64,000 nt of DNA from assembly GCA_963732655.1 (NCBI GenBank), contig CAVTAI010000017.1, positions 1,364,001 to 1,428,000 of the forward strand. The letters run 5' to 3'. The notes under the pieces were generated by a model. The model had not been told where the DNA came from. It did not search any database and saw only the letters and a program-made list of their open reading frames with translations. A program made the position numbers and the translations under genes. This DNA comes from CAVTWS01 sp963732655 (GTDB lineage: Bacteria > Actinomycetota > Acidimicrobiia > Acidimicrobiales > SHLQ01). Shown piece by piece: positions 1 to 7,414 of this stretch; position 1 is the first letter of the stretch; every line of letters begins with the position of its first letter.

Positions 1-1167
1 TCGTGGAACAGTTCGAGCTTGGTGTGCTCGAGGAACTCTTCCGAATTGGAGCCCTCTGCCAGCAGCTCGATGGTTCGGCGCAGCCAGGCATAGGCGCTCG
101 ATTCCCGCGACAGCATTTCGGTCGGTGAACCGGCGCCGTCTTTGTACAGCGCATGCGCGGCGATGCCGTATTCGGCGATCTCATCCATCTCGCCGGTGCG
201 GATCTGCAGTTCGACGCGCTGGTTGCCGGGCCCGATCACGGTGGTGTGGATCGAGCGATAGTCGTTCTGCTTGGGCGTCGAGATATAGTCCTTGAAGCGC
301 CCCGGCACCATCGGCCAGGTCGTGTGGACGATGCCGAGCGCCTGGTAGCACTCGGCCGAGCGCCTTCACGATCACGCGGAATCCGAAAATGTCGGAGAGC
401 TGCTCGAAGCCGACCGACTTGCGCTCCATCTTGCGCCAGATCGAATAGGCGCGCTTGCGGCGGCCCGTGACCTCGGCAGCGATGCCCCGGTCGGCAAGCT
501 TGCGCGTCAGTTGCTGCTCGATCTCGGCGACGAGCCCGACGTTGCGTCCCTCCAGCGCGTCCAACCGCTCGCTGACGACGGCGTAGGCGTCGGGATTGAG
601 CTCGCGGAACGCGAGGTCCTCGAGCTCCTCGCGCATCTCCTGCATGCCCATGCGCCCGGCAAGCGGCGCGTAGATATCGATGGTCTCCTCGGCGATGCGG
701 CGTCGCGCGTCCGGCGGCATGTGCGCGAGCGTGCGCATGTTGTGCAGACGGTCCGCAAGCTTGACCAGCAGGACGCGGACGTCGTCGGCGATCGCCAGCA
801 GGAGCTTGCGCAGGTTCTCGGCCTGCTTCGCCTCCTTGGTGACGAGGTCGAGCTTGGCCAGCTTGGTCAGGCCGTCGACCAGGACGCCGATCTCCGCACC
901 GAAGAGCTGATCGATCTCGCCGCGGGTCGTCGGGGTATCCTCGATCGTATCGTGCAGCAGCGCGGCCGCGATGGTGGCGTCGTCCAACTTCAGGTCGGTC
1001 AGGATCGCCGCGACTTCGAGCGGATGCGAGAAATACGGATCGCCCGACGCGCGCTTCTGCTCGCCATGCGCCTTCATGGCGTAGACATAGGCCCGGTTCA
1101 GCAGCGGCTCATTGGTGTTGGGGTTGTAGCGCCGGACCCGCTCGATCAGGTCGTACTGCCGCATCAT
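1..1167 (-). CDS. rsh: RelA/SpoT-family bifunctional (p)ppGpp synthetase/hydrolase, partial, frameshifted
   Basis: This is the alarmone enzyme of the stringent response, which makes and hydrolyses (p)ppGpp in the cytoplasm. The N-terminus carries the HD hydrolase domain, with the HD pair at about residues 72-73 in an LLHDTIEDT motif. The synthetase domain starts near residue 240. The gene runs off the left edge, so the TGS and ACT regions are missing. The reading frame breaks near position 355: removing one G from the run CTCGGCC restores the expected continuation ALAECYQALG, and the following segment down to base 1 reads normally. I chose the double-Met start at 1167/1164 because family members begin this way; the upstream in-frame extension is low-complexity. 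rpoZ lies just upstream on the same strand, the usual alphaproteobacterial order. The frameshift is probably a sequence error because the gene is near-essential. Confidence 0.93.
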
Positions 1168-1382
1168 TTGCGATCGCGGCGCCGGCGTGGCGGCTGGCGC
1201 GGTCGGCCGCCGGCGACCTTGCGAACGCGCTCGATCGGTGCCCGGGTCCGGGCCTGATTCTGCATTCGTGGCAGGTCGGTTGAAGAGCGCGCCATCGGCA
1301 TCCCGGCACCGGCGGATCACAACTTCCGGTCCTCCCCTAAGATATCATCGCGATTCCACAATGCCGCAAGCTGCGTTGCTAT

Positions 1383-1420
1383 GGTTTACGGACGAAAACG
1401 TCGGTTTACGAACGAAAACG
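1383..1420. repeat. Two tandem 18-bp direct repeats
   Basis: The unit GGTTTACGGACGAAAACG at 1383-1400 recurs at 1403-1420 with one mismatch and a 2-base spacer. It lies between the rpoZ terminator and rsh. The function is unknown; it could be a paired regulator site or a small slippage product. Confidence 0.55.
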
Positions 1421-1446
1421 GCCCGGACCTGAGGGCCGGGCCGTTC
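1416..1446 (-). terminator. Rho-independent terminator of rpoZ
   Basis: A GC-rich hairpin pairs ACGGCCCGG with CCGGGCCGT. Read on the minus strand it is followed by TTTTCG. It sits about 45 bases beyond the rpoZ stop codon. Confidence 0.65.
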
Positions 1447-1488
1447 GACGACTGCTGTAAAGCGAGCCGCTTATACCGTTTATTCCGC

Positions 1489-1881
1489 TTATTCCTCTTC
1501 TTCCGGCTGCTCCTCGGGCGGAGCCAAGCCTTCGAGGCCCTTCAGAAGTTCCTCCTCGGTCATCCGGTCGACGGTGACTTCGGTGTCGTCGGCATCGACG
1601 GTGGAACCAGGAGTCCCGATCAACGGAACGGTCGAGGGCTCCGGCTCGTCGACCTCGACATATTTCTGCAGCGAATGGACAAGCTCTTCGCGCAGGTCGT
1701 CCGGAGAGACGGTCATGTCGGCGATCTCGCGCAACGCAACGACCGGATTTTTGTCATTGTCGCGCTCGACAGTGATCGGCGCGCCCGACGAAACCATCCG
1801 GGCCCGGTGACTTGCCAGCAGCACGAGGTCAAACCGGTTTTCAACCTTGTCGATACAGTCTTCAACAGTGACGCGGGCCAT
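1489..1881 (-). CDS. rpoZ: DNA-directed RNA polymerase subunit omega
   Basis: This 130-residue protein is the omega subunit, which binds beta-prime and helps assemble RNA polymerase. It begins MARVTVEDCIDKVENRF, the signature of alphaproteobacterial omega, and ends in an acidic EEQPEEEE tail typical of the group. The ATG at 1881 is preceded by an AGGAG ribosome site at good spacing; a longer in-frame start at 1938 would add residues not found in the family. It lies upstream of rsh, so ppGpp synthesis and an RNA polymerase subunit linked to ppGpp response are neighbours. The frame is intact. Confidence 0.96.
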   Translation of the reverse strand: MARVTVEDCIDKVENRFDLVLLASHRARMVSSGAPITVERDNDKNPVVALREIADMTVSPDDLREELVHSLQKYVEVDEPEPSTVPLIGTPGSTVDADDTEVTVDRMTEEELLKGLEGLAPPEEQPEEEE

Positions 1882-2222
1882 GTGGTTGCTCCTGCAATGG
1901 AACTTCCGAAATATGGGGGCTTGGTATCTGCCTGGCAAGTGAAGTGCAAGCTAAAACTGAGAGCAATAAGAAGTAGAACTAGAACGAAAGTATAGAAATT
2001 AAGTCTGGCGAGCCGGCGCGACCTCTGTTAGCAAATCCCAGGCACCGCATGTGGTCTATTATTCAGCGATCCACGTGGGTTTGTGACAGCAGCAGCCATG
2101 ATTTCGCCGCGCGCCGTCATCGGTGCCGTTAACGACGATCCGACCTGTCCACACGGCCGCAACGACGCGGCCGCGCGGTGGGATCGGATTCACCCGCCGG
2201 TATTAATAACAAGCGAGACAAG
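1882..2222. other. Divergent intergenic region, rpoZ / NYN gene
   Basis: About 340 bases separate the divergent starts of rpoZ and the NYN-domain gene. The part next to rpoZ is AT-rich and should hold its promoter. I see no gene or RNA here. Confidence 0.5.
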
Positions 2223-2894
2223 ATGGCCCCTCAATCGGAACGCTCGGGTACCAACAACGAAAAAATTGCTCTCTTTATCGACGGCGCAAACTTATACGCC
2301 ACCGCCAAGTCCTTGGGCTTCGATATCGATTACAAGCGGCTCCTGCGCGAATTTCACTCGCGCGGTTACCTCCTGCGAGCCTTTTATTATACCGCGGTGA
2401 TTGAGGATCAGGAGTATTCCTCGATCCGCCCCTTGATCGACTGGCTCGACTACAACGGCTACACGGTCGTCACCAAGGCGACCAAGGAGTTCGTGGACCA
2501 GACCGGCCGCCGCAAGGTGAAAGGCAACATGGACATCGAACTGGCCGTCGACGCGATGGAATTGGCCGGGCATATCGACCACATGGTGCTGTTCTCCGGA
2601 GACGGCGACTTCCGCTCCCTGGTCGAGGCGATGCAACGGCGCGGCGTGCGGGTGACGGTGGTATCAACCATCTCGACACAACCTCCTATGGTTGCCGACG
2701 AACTGCGGCGGCAGGCCGATGTTTTCCTCGACATCGTCGAGCTGCAACCGAAGGTGGGACGCGATCCGTCGGAGCGCGCTCCGCGCGAACCTCGTGAGCC
2801 GCGCGAGCCACGTCATACGCCGCAGTTCCTGCAGCGCAGCACGGCGCCGCAGCGAGCCGGTGCTGGCGCCCAAGATGACGAATTCGACGACTGA
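2223..2894 (+). CDS. NYN-domain (LabA/DUF88-type) putative ribonuclease
   Basis: This 223-residue cytoplasmic protein has the PIN-like NYN fold. The acidic residues expected to bind the metal are visible in FIDGANLY near the N-terminus, in NMDIELAVDAM mid-protein and in FSGDGDF. After the domain, from about residue 180, comes a low-complexity tail of repeated PREPREP units, probably disordered. The ATG at 2223 was chosen because it directly precedes the family-type N-terminus; an upstream start at 2178 adds unsupported residues. Its last 20 bases overlap the start of the uracil-DNA glycosylase gene, so the two are probably co-transcribed. The RNA substrate is not known. Confidence 0.88.
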   Translation: MAPQSERSGTNNEKIALFIDGANLYATAKSLGFDIDYKRLLREFHSRGYLLRAFYYTAVIEDQEYSSIRPLIDWLDYNGYTVVTKATKEFVDQTGRRKVKGNMDIELAVDAMELAGHIDHMVLFSGDGDFRSLVEAMQRRGVRVTVVSTISTQPPMVADELRRQADVFLDIVELQPKVGRDPSERAPREPREPREPRHTPQFLQRSTAPQRAGAGAQDDEFDD

Positions 2895-3564
2895 TCCGGC
2901 CTCAGCATCGCATGCGCCGCCAGTGGCGGCGTCATCCCGGCCGGATCGCGACTGTGCCCTCTGCCCTCGGCTGCGGACGTTCCGGGAAAGTTTGCGCGAG
3001 CGCCAGCCGGACTGGTTCAACGCACCGGTGCCGTCGTTCGGCGCCCTTTCGGCACGGCTGCTCATCGTCGGCCTGGCGCCTGGCGTGCAGGGCGCCAACC
3101 GGACCGGCCGTCCGTTCACCGGCGACTATGCCGGCGACCTGCTGTACGAGACCCTGAGCCGTTTCGATTTCGCACGCGGCGACTACCAGGCGCGCGCCGA
3201 CGACGGGCTGGCACTCGTGGATGCACGCATTGCCAATGCCGTGAGCTGCGTCCCGCCGGAGAACAAGCCGACAGGCGCAGAGATCACCACCTGCCGCCGC
3301 TTCCTCAGCGCTGCGATCACTGAAATGCCCAAGCTGCGCGCCATCGTCGCGCTCGGCCGCATTGCGCACGACAGCACGGTCAGCGCGCTCGGCGCCAAGC
3401 GATCCGCCGCACCGTTCGGCCATGGCCGCAAGACCGAGATCAACGCGCTGGCGCTGTTCAGCAGCTATCACTGCTCCCGCTACAACACCAACACCAGGGT
3501 GTTGACGCCCGACATGTTTCGCGCGGTCTTCGCCGCCGTTCGCAGCTATCTCGACCAGGCGTGA
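2875..3564 (+). CDS. Uracil-DNA glycosylase, family 5 (UDGb)-like
   Basis: This 229-residue base-excision repair enzyme should remove uracil and related deaminated bases from DNA. The N-terminal CALCPRL motif fits the Cys cluster of 4Fe-4S uracil-DNA glycosylases. Motif A reads GLAPGVQGANRTGRPFTGD, the family 5 form in which the usual catalytic Asp is absent. The leucine-loop region ends in SSYHCSRYNTNT with the conserved His. The ATG at 2875 lies inside the end of the NYN gene, in another frame, and gives the expected short N-terminus. The frame is intact. Confidence 0.88.
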   Translation: MTNSTTDPASASHAPPVAASSRPDRDCALCPRLRTFRESLRERQPDWFNAPVPSFGALSARLLIVGLAPGVQGANRTGRPFTGDYAGDLLYETLSRFDFARGDYQARADDGLALVDARIANAVSCVPPENKPTGAEITTCRRFLSAAITEMPKLRAIVALGRIAHDSTVSALGAKRSAAPFGHGRKTEINALALFSSYHCSRYNTNTRVLTPDMFRAVFAAVRSYLDQA

Positions 3565-3591
3565 TCCCGCGGATTGCGGAGTGCGGCCTCC

Positions 3592-3978
3592 TCATGGTGC
3601 GTAGGAGATGAACTCCAGCAGCGAGCCATCAGGGTCGCGGAAATAGACGCTGGTACCGGTACCCTTGGCGCCGAAACGCTCGATTGGTCCGGCGTGAACG
3701 GTCACGCCGCGACGCTCGAGATGCGTGACTGCATCCGCGATCGGCCCGTGCCATTCAAAACACAGGTCACTGTTGCCGGGCTGGACCGGAAGCCTCGCCA
3801 CCTCCGCCGGCGTAAACCCCGGCCCATGTAAATTGAGTTGCGCAGCGCCGAAGCGATACGCCCACCCGTTGGGACGCCGCACCAGCTGTGCGCCGAGAAC
3901 GTCGCGATAAAACGCATTCGAACGTTCCCAGTCCGAGACGTGAATGACGCAATGATCGAAGCTGACCGGTAGCGTCAT
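3592..3978 (-). CDS. VOC-family (glyoxalase/bleomycin-resistance-like) protein
   Basis: This 128-residue single-domain protein has the vicinal-oxygen-chelate fold. Visible family features are the start FDHCVIHVSDWERSNAFYRDVLG and the end YFRDPDGSLLEFISY, with His and Glu in the places of metal ligands. Members include glyoxalases, dioxygenases and resistance proteins; nothing here fixes the substrate. The ATG at 3978 gives the compact domain; an upstream start at 4023 adds 15 unsupported residues. The gene is convergent with the glycosylase gene. Confidence 0.85.
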   Translation of the reverse strand: MTLPVSFDHCVIHVSDWERSNAFYRDVLGAQLVRRPNGWAYRFGAAQLNLHGPGFTPAEVARLPVQPGNSDLCFEWHGPIADAVTHLERRGVTVHAGPIERFGAKGTGTSVYFRDPDGSLLEFISYAP

Positions 3979-4060
3979 GACGCCTAAGCCTTTCCGTGAA
4001 CCTCGGTCCGAGCCGCAGGACACGGGATCATCCCAGGAAATCAGTGCCGGTCAACGGCGA

Positions 4061-4092
4061 AAGCCCGCCCCGCCAGAGCGCGGGACGGGCTT
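4061..4092. terminator. Hairpin, likely terminator of the DUF4394 gene
   Basis: AAGCCCGCCCCGC (4061-4073) pairs with GCGGGACGGGCTT (4080-4092) with one mismatch. On the minus strand the stem ends in GGGCTTTC. It lies beyond the double-palindrome repeat that follows the DUF4394 gene. Confidence 0.45.
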
Positions 4093-4113
4093 CCGAACCA
4101 CCGAACCGACCTT

Positions 4114-4214
4114 TAAAGCGTGATTGCTTTAAGTTGAATCACAATCACGCTTTAGCTTCTTGATTGAGCATGATCTTTTCCGAAAACCGGTTCCCACTTT
4201 TCGGGATCGTGCTC
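4114..4214. repeat. Rhizobiales-type double-palindrome intergenic repeat
   Basis: There are two adjacent palindromes. The first pairs TAAAGCGTGATTG (4114-4126) with CAATCACGCTTTA (4142-4154). The second runs from GAGCATGATC (4166) to GATCGTGCTC (4214) around a CGAAAACCGGTTCCCACTTTT core. From memory this composite is a common dispersed repeat in Bradyrhizobium-related genomes. Its last base begins the stop triplet of the next gene. Confidence 0.8.
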
Positions 4215-5005
4215 TAGTTCATCCACGCAATGTCGGTGAGCGTGCCGTTAACGCCGGAGATCTTGCCGGCCATCGTGGCCTTGCCGGTCTTCAGATCGAC
4301 CGAATAGAGGCTGCCGCCTGTGACAAGCCAAGCCGCATTCTGATCCGGTCCCGACGACACGATATTGAATGCCACCGGGCCGGTGACCGACATGCCCAGC
4401 GAACCAACGGTGTTGAGGATGCCGTCGTTCGGCGGCGCCTGCGTGACAAGGGTGCCGGTCGCGGCGTCGATATTATAGAGCGCCGTCGCCTTGGTATCCT
4501 TGAACGAGTTGGTATAGGCGCCGGCCACGATGCGCGGAGTGCGCCCGGCATTGGCATCGCCGTCCTTGAACTTGTGCGAGCCATCGACGATCACCTTGCC
4601 GTCGTCGACGTTGATCCGCAGGCTCACGCCTTCAGCGCTCATCAGGCGCAGCCGGTCGGCGACCGGATTGAAGTCGAAGGTGGTAGCGGCGGAACGCTTC
4701 CAGGCTTCGGTCAGCTTGCTTTTCTTGGTCGCTTGGCCGGTGCGGATATCGATTGTGACGACATCGCCATCGCTGGTCACGCCGTACAGCATCCCATCGG
4801 CCGGACGAACATCGATGCCGAGGATCAGGCCCGCGCCACGGATGTTCACCGTCGAATTGACCTTTCGACTTGCGGGGTCGATGGTCACGATCGACTTGCC
4901 GTCAACGAGTTCAACGATCCAGCCGTCCGCATGCGCCGCGGTGGTCATCAGTGCCGACGCGGCAATCGCGCCGACGGCCGCCATTGTCTTGAAAATTCCG
5001 AACAT
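4214..5005 (-). CDS. DUF4394-domain secreted protein
   Basis: This 263-residue protein has a clear signal peptide (MFGIFKTMAAVGAIAASAL... ending AAHA before D) and a mature part made of repeated WD/beta-propeller-like strands such as LILGIDVRPADGMLYGV and TTFDFNPVADRLRL, diagnostic of DUF4394. It is expected in the periplasm or outside the cell; its role is unknown. The ATG at 5005 starts the signal peptide, and the longer in-frame extension to 5101 would bury it. The TAG stop lies at the edge of the adjacent palindromic repeat. Confidence 0.85.
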   Translation of the reverse strand: MFGIFKTMAAVGAIAASALMTTAAHADGWIVELVDGKSIVTIDPASRKVNSTVNIRGAGLILGIDVRPADGMLYGVTSDGDVVTIDIRTGQATKKSKLTEAWKRSAATTFDFNPVADRLRLMSAEGVSLRINVDDGKVIVDGSHKFKDGDANAGRTPRIVAGAYTNSFKDTKATALYNIDAATGTLVTQAPPNDGILNTVGSLGMSVTGPVAFNIVSSGPDQNAAWLVTGGSLYSVDLKTGKATMAGKISGVNGTLTDIAWMN

Positions 5006-5160
5006 CGAAAGCTCCGTTTGTTGCCGTTTGCATCGCCCCATCCGGTCCAGTGCCGGTAGCGACTGCTGGCAGTTACGGGAGCGCGCCGGACGCGGTTGCA
5101 CACCGCCGACGGAGATGCGCCGGCAATACGATCACGAAAGCGTGAGGCGGGGACGGGCGG

Positions 5161-5634
5161 CTAGCCCTTGCTCCGCAGCAGCCGTCCGCGTTCCCGATCC
5201 CATGAGCGTTTCCGGTCGGTTTCGCGCTTGTCGTGCAGTTTCTTGCCCCGCGCGATGGCGATCTCGAGCTTGGCCCGTCCCTTTTCGTTGAAATAGAGCT
5301 TGAGCGGGACGATCGTCATACCCTCCCGGTCCACGGCACCGGCGAGCTTATCGATCTGGCGCTGGTGCAGCAGGAGCTTGCGCGGCCGCTTCGGCGCATG
5401 ATTGAAGCGGCCGCCCTGCAGGTATTCGGGGATGTTCGCATTGATGAGCCAGAGTTCGCCGCCACGGCTATCGGCATAGGATTCAGCGATCGTCGCCCTG
5501 CCCTGGCGAAGCGACTTCACCTCGGTCCCGGTCAGCGCGATGCCGGCCTCGAACGTCTCGCCGATCTCATAGTTGAAGCGCGCCCGGCGATTGTCGGCGA
5601 CGACCTTGAGCTTGCGATCCGGTTTCGCCGCCAT
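5161..5634 (-). CDS. smpB: SsrA-binding protein SmpB
   Basis: This 157-residue protein carries tmRNA to stalled ribosomes in trans-translation. It shows the family core NRRARFNYEIGETFEAGI, GTEVKSLRQGRA, the conserved YLQGG...HAPKRPRKLLLH block and a basic C-terminal tail expected to become helical in the decoding centre. The frame is intact and the length is normal. A double-palindrome element begins 6 bases upstream of its start codon, so promoter and ribosome site must lie in or beyond that element. Confidence 0.96.
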   Translation of the reverse strand: MAAKPDRKLKVVADNRRARFNYEIGETFEAGIALTGTEVKSLRQGRATIAESYADSRGGELWLINANIPEYLQGGRFNHAPKRPRKLLLHQRQIDKLAGAVDREGMTIVPLKLYFNEKGRAKLEIAIARGKKLHDKRETDRKRSWDRERGRLLRSKG

Positions 5635-5640
5635 CTTCCG

Positions 5641-5805
5641 CTAGTGTCCCGATTCCGAAGTTCGTACTATTTCGCAGCACCCTCGGATACGAACTTCGGA
5701 ATCGAAGGACACTAGCAACTCATTGATTCTAGTGTGGCTTAGTTCAGAAGTCCGCAATTCGGACTCGCCGCACCAATGTTGCGGACTTCTGAACCGCCAC
5801 ACTAC
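5641..5805. repeat. Composite double-palindrome element (stem types D and A)
   Basis: Palindrome D (5641-5715) opens CTAGTGTCC and closes GGACACTAG, with arms ATTCCGAAGTTCGTA/TACGAACTTCGGAAT. A hinge AGCAACTCATTGATT follows. Palindrome A (5729-5805) opens CTAGTGTGGC and closes GCCACACTAC, with arms GTTCAGAAGTCCGCAA/TTGCGGACTTCTGAAC. A degenerate copy of the same D-hinge-A composite is at 24697-24831, and related elements lie at 28370, 34811 and 44475. No ORF is present; this is a small non-coding mobile or REP-like element. Confidence 0.8.
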
Positions 5806-5812
5806 GTCGGAC

Positions 5813-6232
5813 TCACCTGCCCTGCGCCTTGAGCACATCGCGAATTTCGGTCAGCAACTCGACCTCAGGCGATGGCTTGGCGGGGGCTGGAGCCGCTTCC
5901 TCCTTCTTTTGCAGCCGGGTGATGGCCCGGATGACCAGGAACAACACGAACGCGATGATCAGAAAGTTGATGACAATCGTTATAAAGCTGCCCCACGCCA
6001 GAACAGCGCCTTGCTTTTTGGCTTCCACCAACGAGTCGGCTGTCACCTTCGACGACAGCTTCACGAAATAATTCGAGAAGTCGACACCGCCCGTCACCGC
6101 GCCGATGATCGGCATGATGACGTCCGCCACCAGCGACGATACGATGGCGCCGAATGCCGCGCCGATAATCACGCCAACCGCCAGATCGACGACATTGCCT
6201 CGCATCGCGAATTTTTTGAAGTCTTCAAGCAT
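5813..6232 (-). CDS. mscL: Large-conductance mechanosensitive channel MscL
   Basis: This 139-residue inner-membrane protein forms the pressure-relief channel that opens under hypo-osmotic shock. It starts MLEDFKKFAMRGNVVDLAVGVIIGAAFG, the N-terminal helix and pore-lining TM1. It has a second membrane segment (about residues 80-103) and a cytoplasmic helix ending VELLTEIRDVLKAQ. Length and features match the family and the frame is intact. It lies between dapA and smpB, which are often direct neighbours in related genomes. Confidence 0.96.
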   Translation of the reverse strand: MLEDFKKFAMRGNVVDLAVGVIIGAAFGAIVSSLVADVIMPIIGAVTGGVDFSNYFVKLSSKVTADSLVEAKKQGAVLAWGSFITIVINFLIIAFVLFLVIRAITRLQKKEEAAPAPAKPSPEVELLTEIRDVLKAQGR

Positions 6233-6296
6233 GACTGCCTCCCTCTCCGCTACGAGCGATCATAGTCGCGCAATTGCGCACTCGCCGCAAGTGGAA

Positions 6297-7187
6297 TTAG
6301 TTGATCAGCCCGACATGCACCATTGCGTCGCGCACGACGGCCTTGGTCTTGTCGGTGATCGTCACCAGTGGCAGCCGGACGCCATCCGAGCATCGGCCCA
6401 AAAGCGACAAGGCGTATTTGGCGGGCGACGGATTGGTTTCAACAAACAGCGCGTTGTGGAGCGGCATCAACTGGTCTTGCAGCCGCAGCGCCGCGGTATA
6501 GTCGCCCCGCAGGCAGGCGCCCTGAAACTCCGCGCACAGCCGCGGCGCCACATTCGACGTCACCGAGATGCAGCCATGGCCGCCATGCGCCATGAAGCCG
6601 AGGGCGGTGGCATCTTCTCCTGACAGCTGGTTGAAATCGGGGCCCATCGCGGCGCGCTGTTGCGACACACGAACCATGTTGGCGGTCGCATCCTTGACCC
6701 CGGCAATATTTTTCAGCTCGAACAGCCGCTGCATGGTCTCGACCGACATATCAACGACCGATCGCGCAGGGATGTTGTAGATGATGATCGGAATGCCGAT
6801 CGCGTCATTGATCGCCTTGAAGTGACCGTAAAGCCCTTCCTGCGTCGGCTTGTTGTAGTAAGGCGTGACGATCAACACGGCGCTGGCGCCGGCCTTCTCC
6901 GCGTGCTGCGACAAATCGATGGCCTCTTGGGTCGAATTGGACCCTGCCCCCGCGATCACCGGCACCTTGCCCTTGGCCTGCGCCACGCACCACTCGACCA
7001 CCTGCTTGTGCTCCTCGTGGTTGAGCGTCGGACTTTCGCCGGTGGTTCCAACCGGCACCAGGCCGTTGGTCCCTTCCCCGATCTGCCAGTCCACGAGCGC
7101 GCGAAATCCCGCCTCGTCCACGCTGCCATTCTTGAAGGGGGTGACGAGCGCGGTAAACGATCCCCTGAAGCTCGTCTTGGCGGTCAT
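6297..7187 (-). CDS. dapA: 4-hydroxy-tetrahydrodipicolinate synthase
   Basis: This 296-residue cytoplasmic aldolase condenses pyruvate with aspartate semialdehyde in the first committed step to diaminopimelate and lysine. The TTGE motif is at residues 48-51, the catalytic triad Tyr at about 137 (IIYNIPAR), and the Schiff-base Lys at about 165 (GVKDAT). The start ATG follows an AAAGGATC ribosome site. It is divergent from the lytic transglycosylase gene; both serve cell-wall metabolism. The frame is intact. Confidence 0.96.
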   Translation of the reverse strand: MTAKTSFRGSFTALVTPFKNGSVDEAGFRALVDWQIGEGTNGLVPVGTTGESPTLNHEEHKQVVEWCVAQAKGKVPVIAGAGSNSTQEAIDLSQHAEKAGASAVLIVTPYYNKPTQEGLYGHFKAINDAIGIPIIIYNIPARSVVDMSVETMQRLFELKNIAGVKDATANMVRVSQQRAAMGPDFNQLSGEDATALGFMAHGGHGCISVTSNVAPRLCAEFQGACLRGDYTAALRLQDQLMPLHNALFVETNPSPAKYALSLLGRCSDGVRLPLVTITDKTKAVVRDAMVHVGLIN

Positions 7188-7414
7188 GACTCACGATCCT
7201 TTGCTGGCGGCCGGGATTCCCGGCCGGACGGGTTCCCTACCCGTCAATAGCGGCTCAGCTGCGACAACGAAACCGGCAGAAGCCGGGCCCCTGCCCCGCT
7301 TTTGCCGCGGTCGCGGCCGAATGTCCCGGCCCCGGCGGGTTAGTGCTTCATCAATCTTATCAATTGAGAACAGGCAACGGTAGCGCAACCGTCGCGCTGG
7401 GGAGAACCAGACCA

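Larger units (their letters stand above)
1168..1488. other. Gene-free spacer between rsh and rpoZ
   Basis: No convincing coding sequence is visible. The stretch holds the rpoZ terminator and a short 18-bp direct repeat, listed separately, and should contain any rsh-specific promoter. Confidence 0.5.

Noticed and set aside
1..1167. Programmed frameshifting in rsh and other broken genes
   Set aside because: Break points lack a common slippery sequence or downstream structure, and nearly all are single-base insertions, which fits sequence error better.
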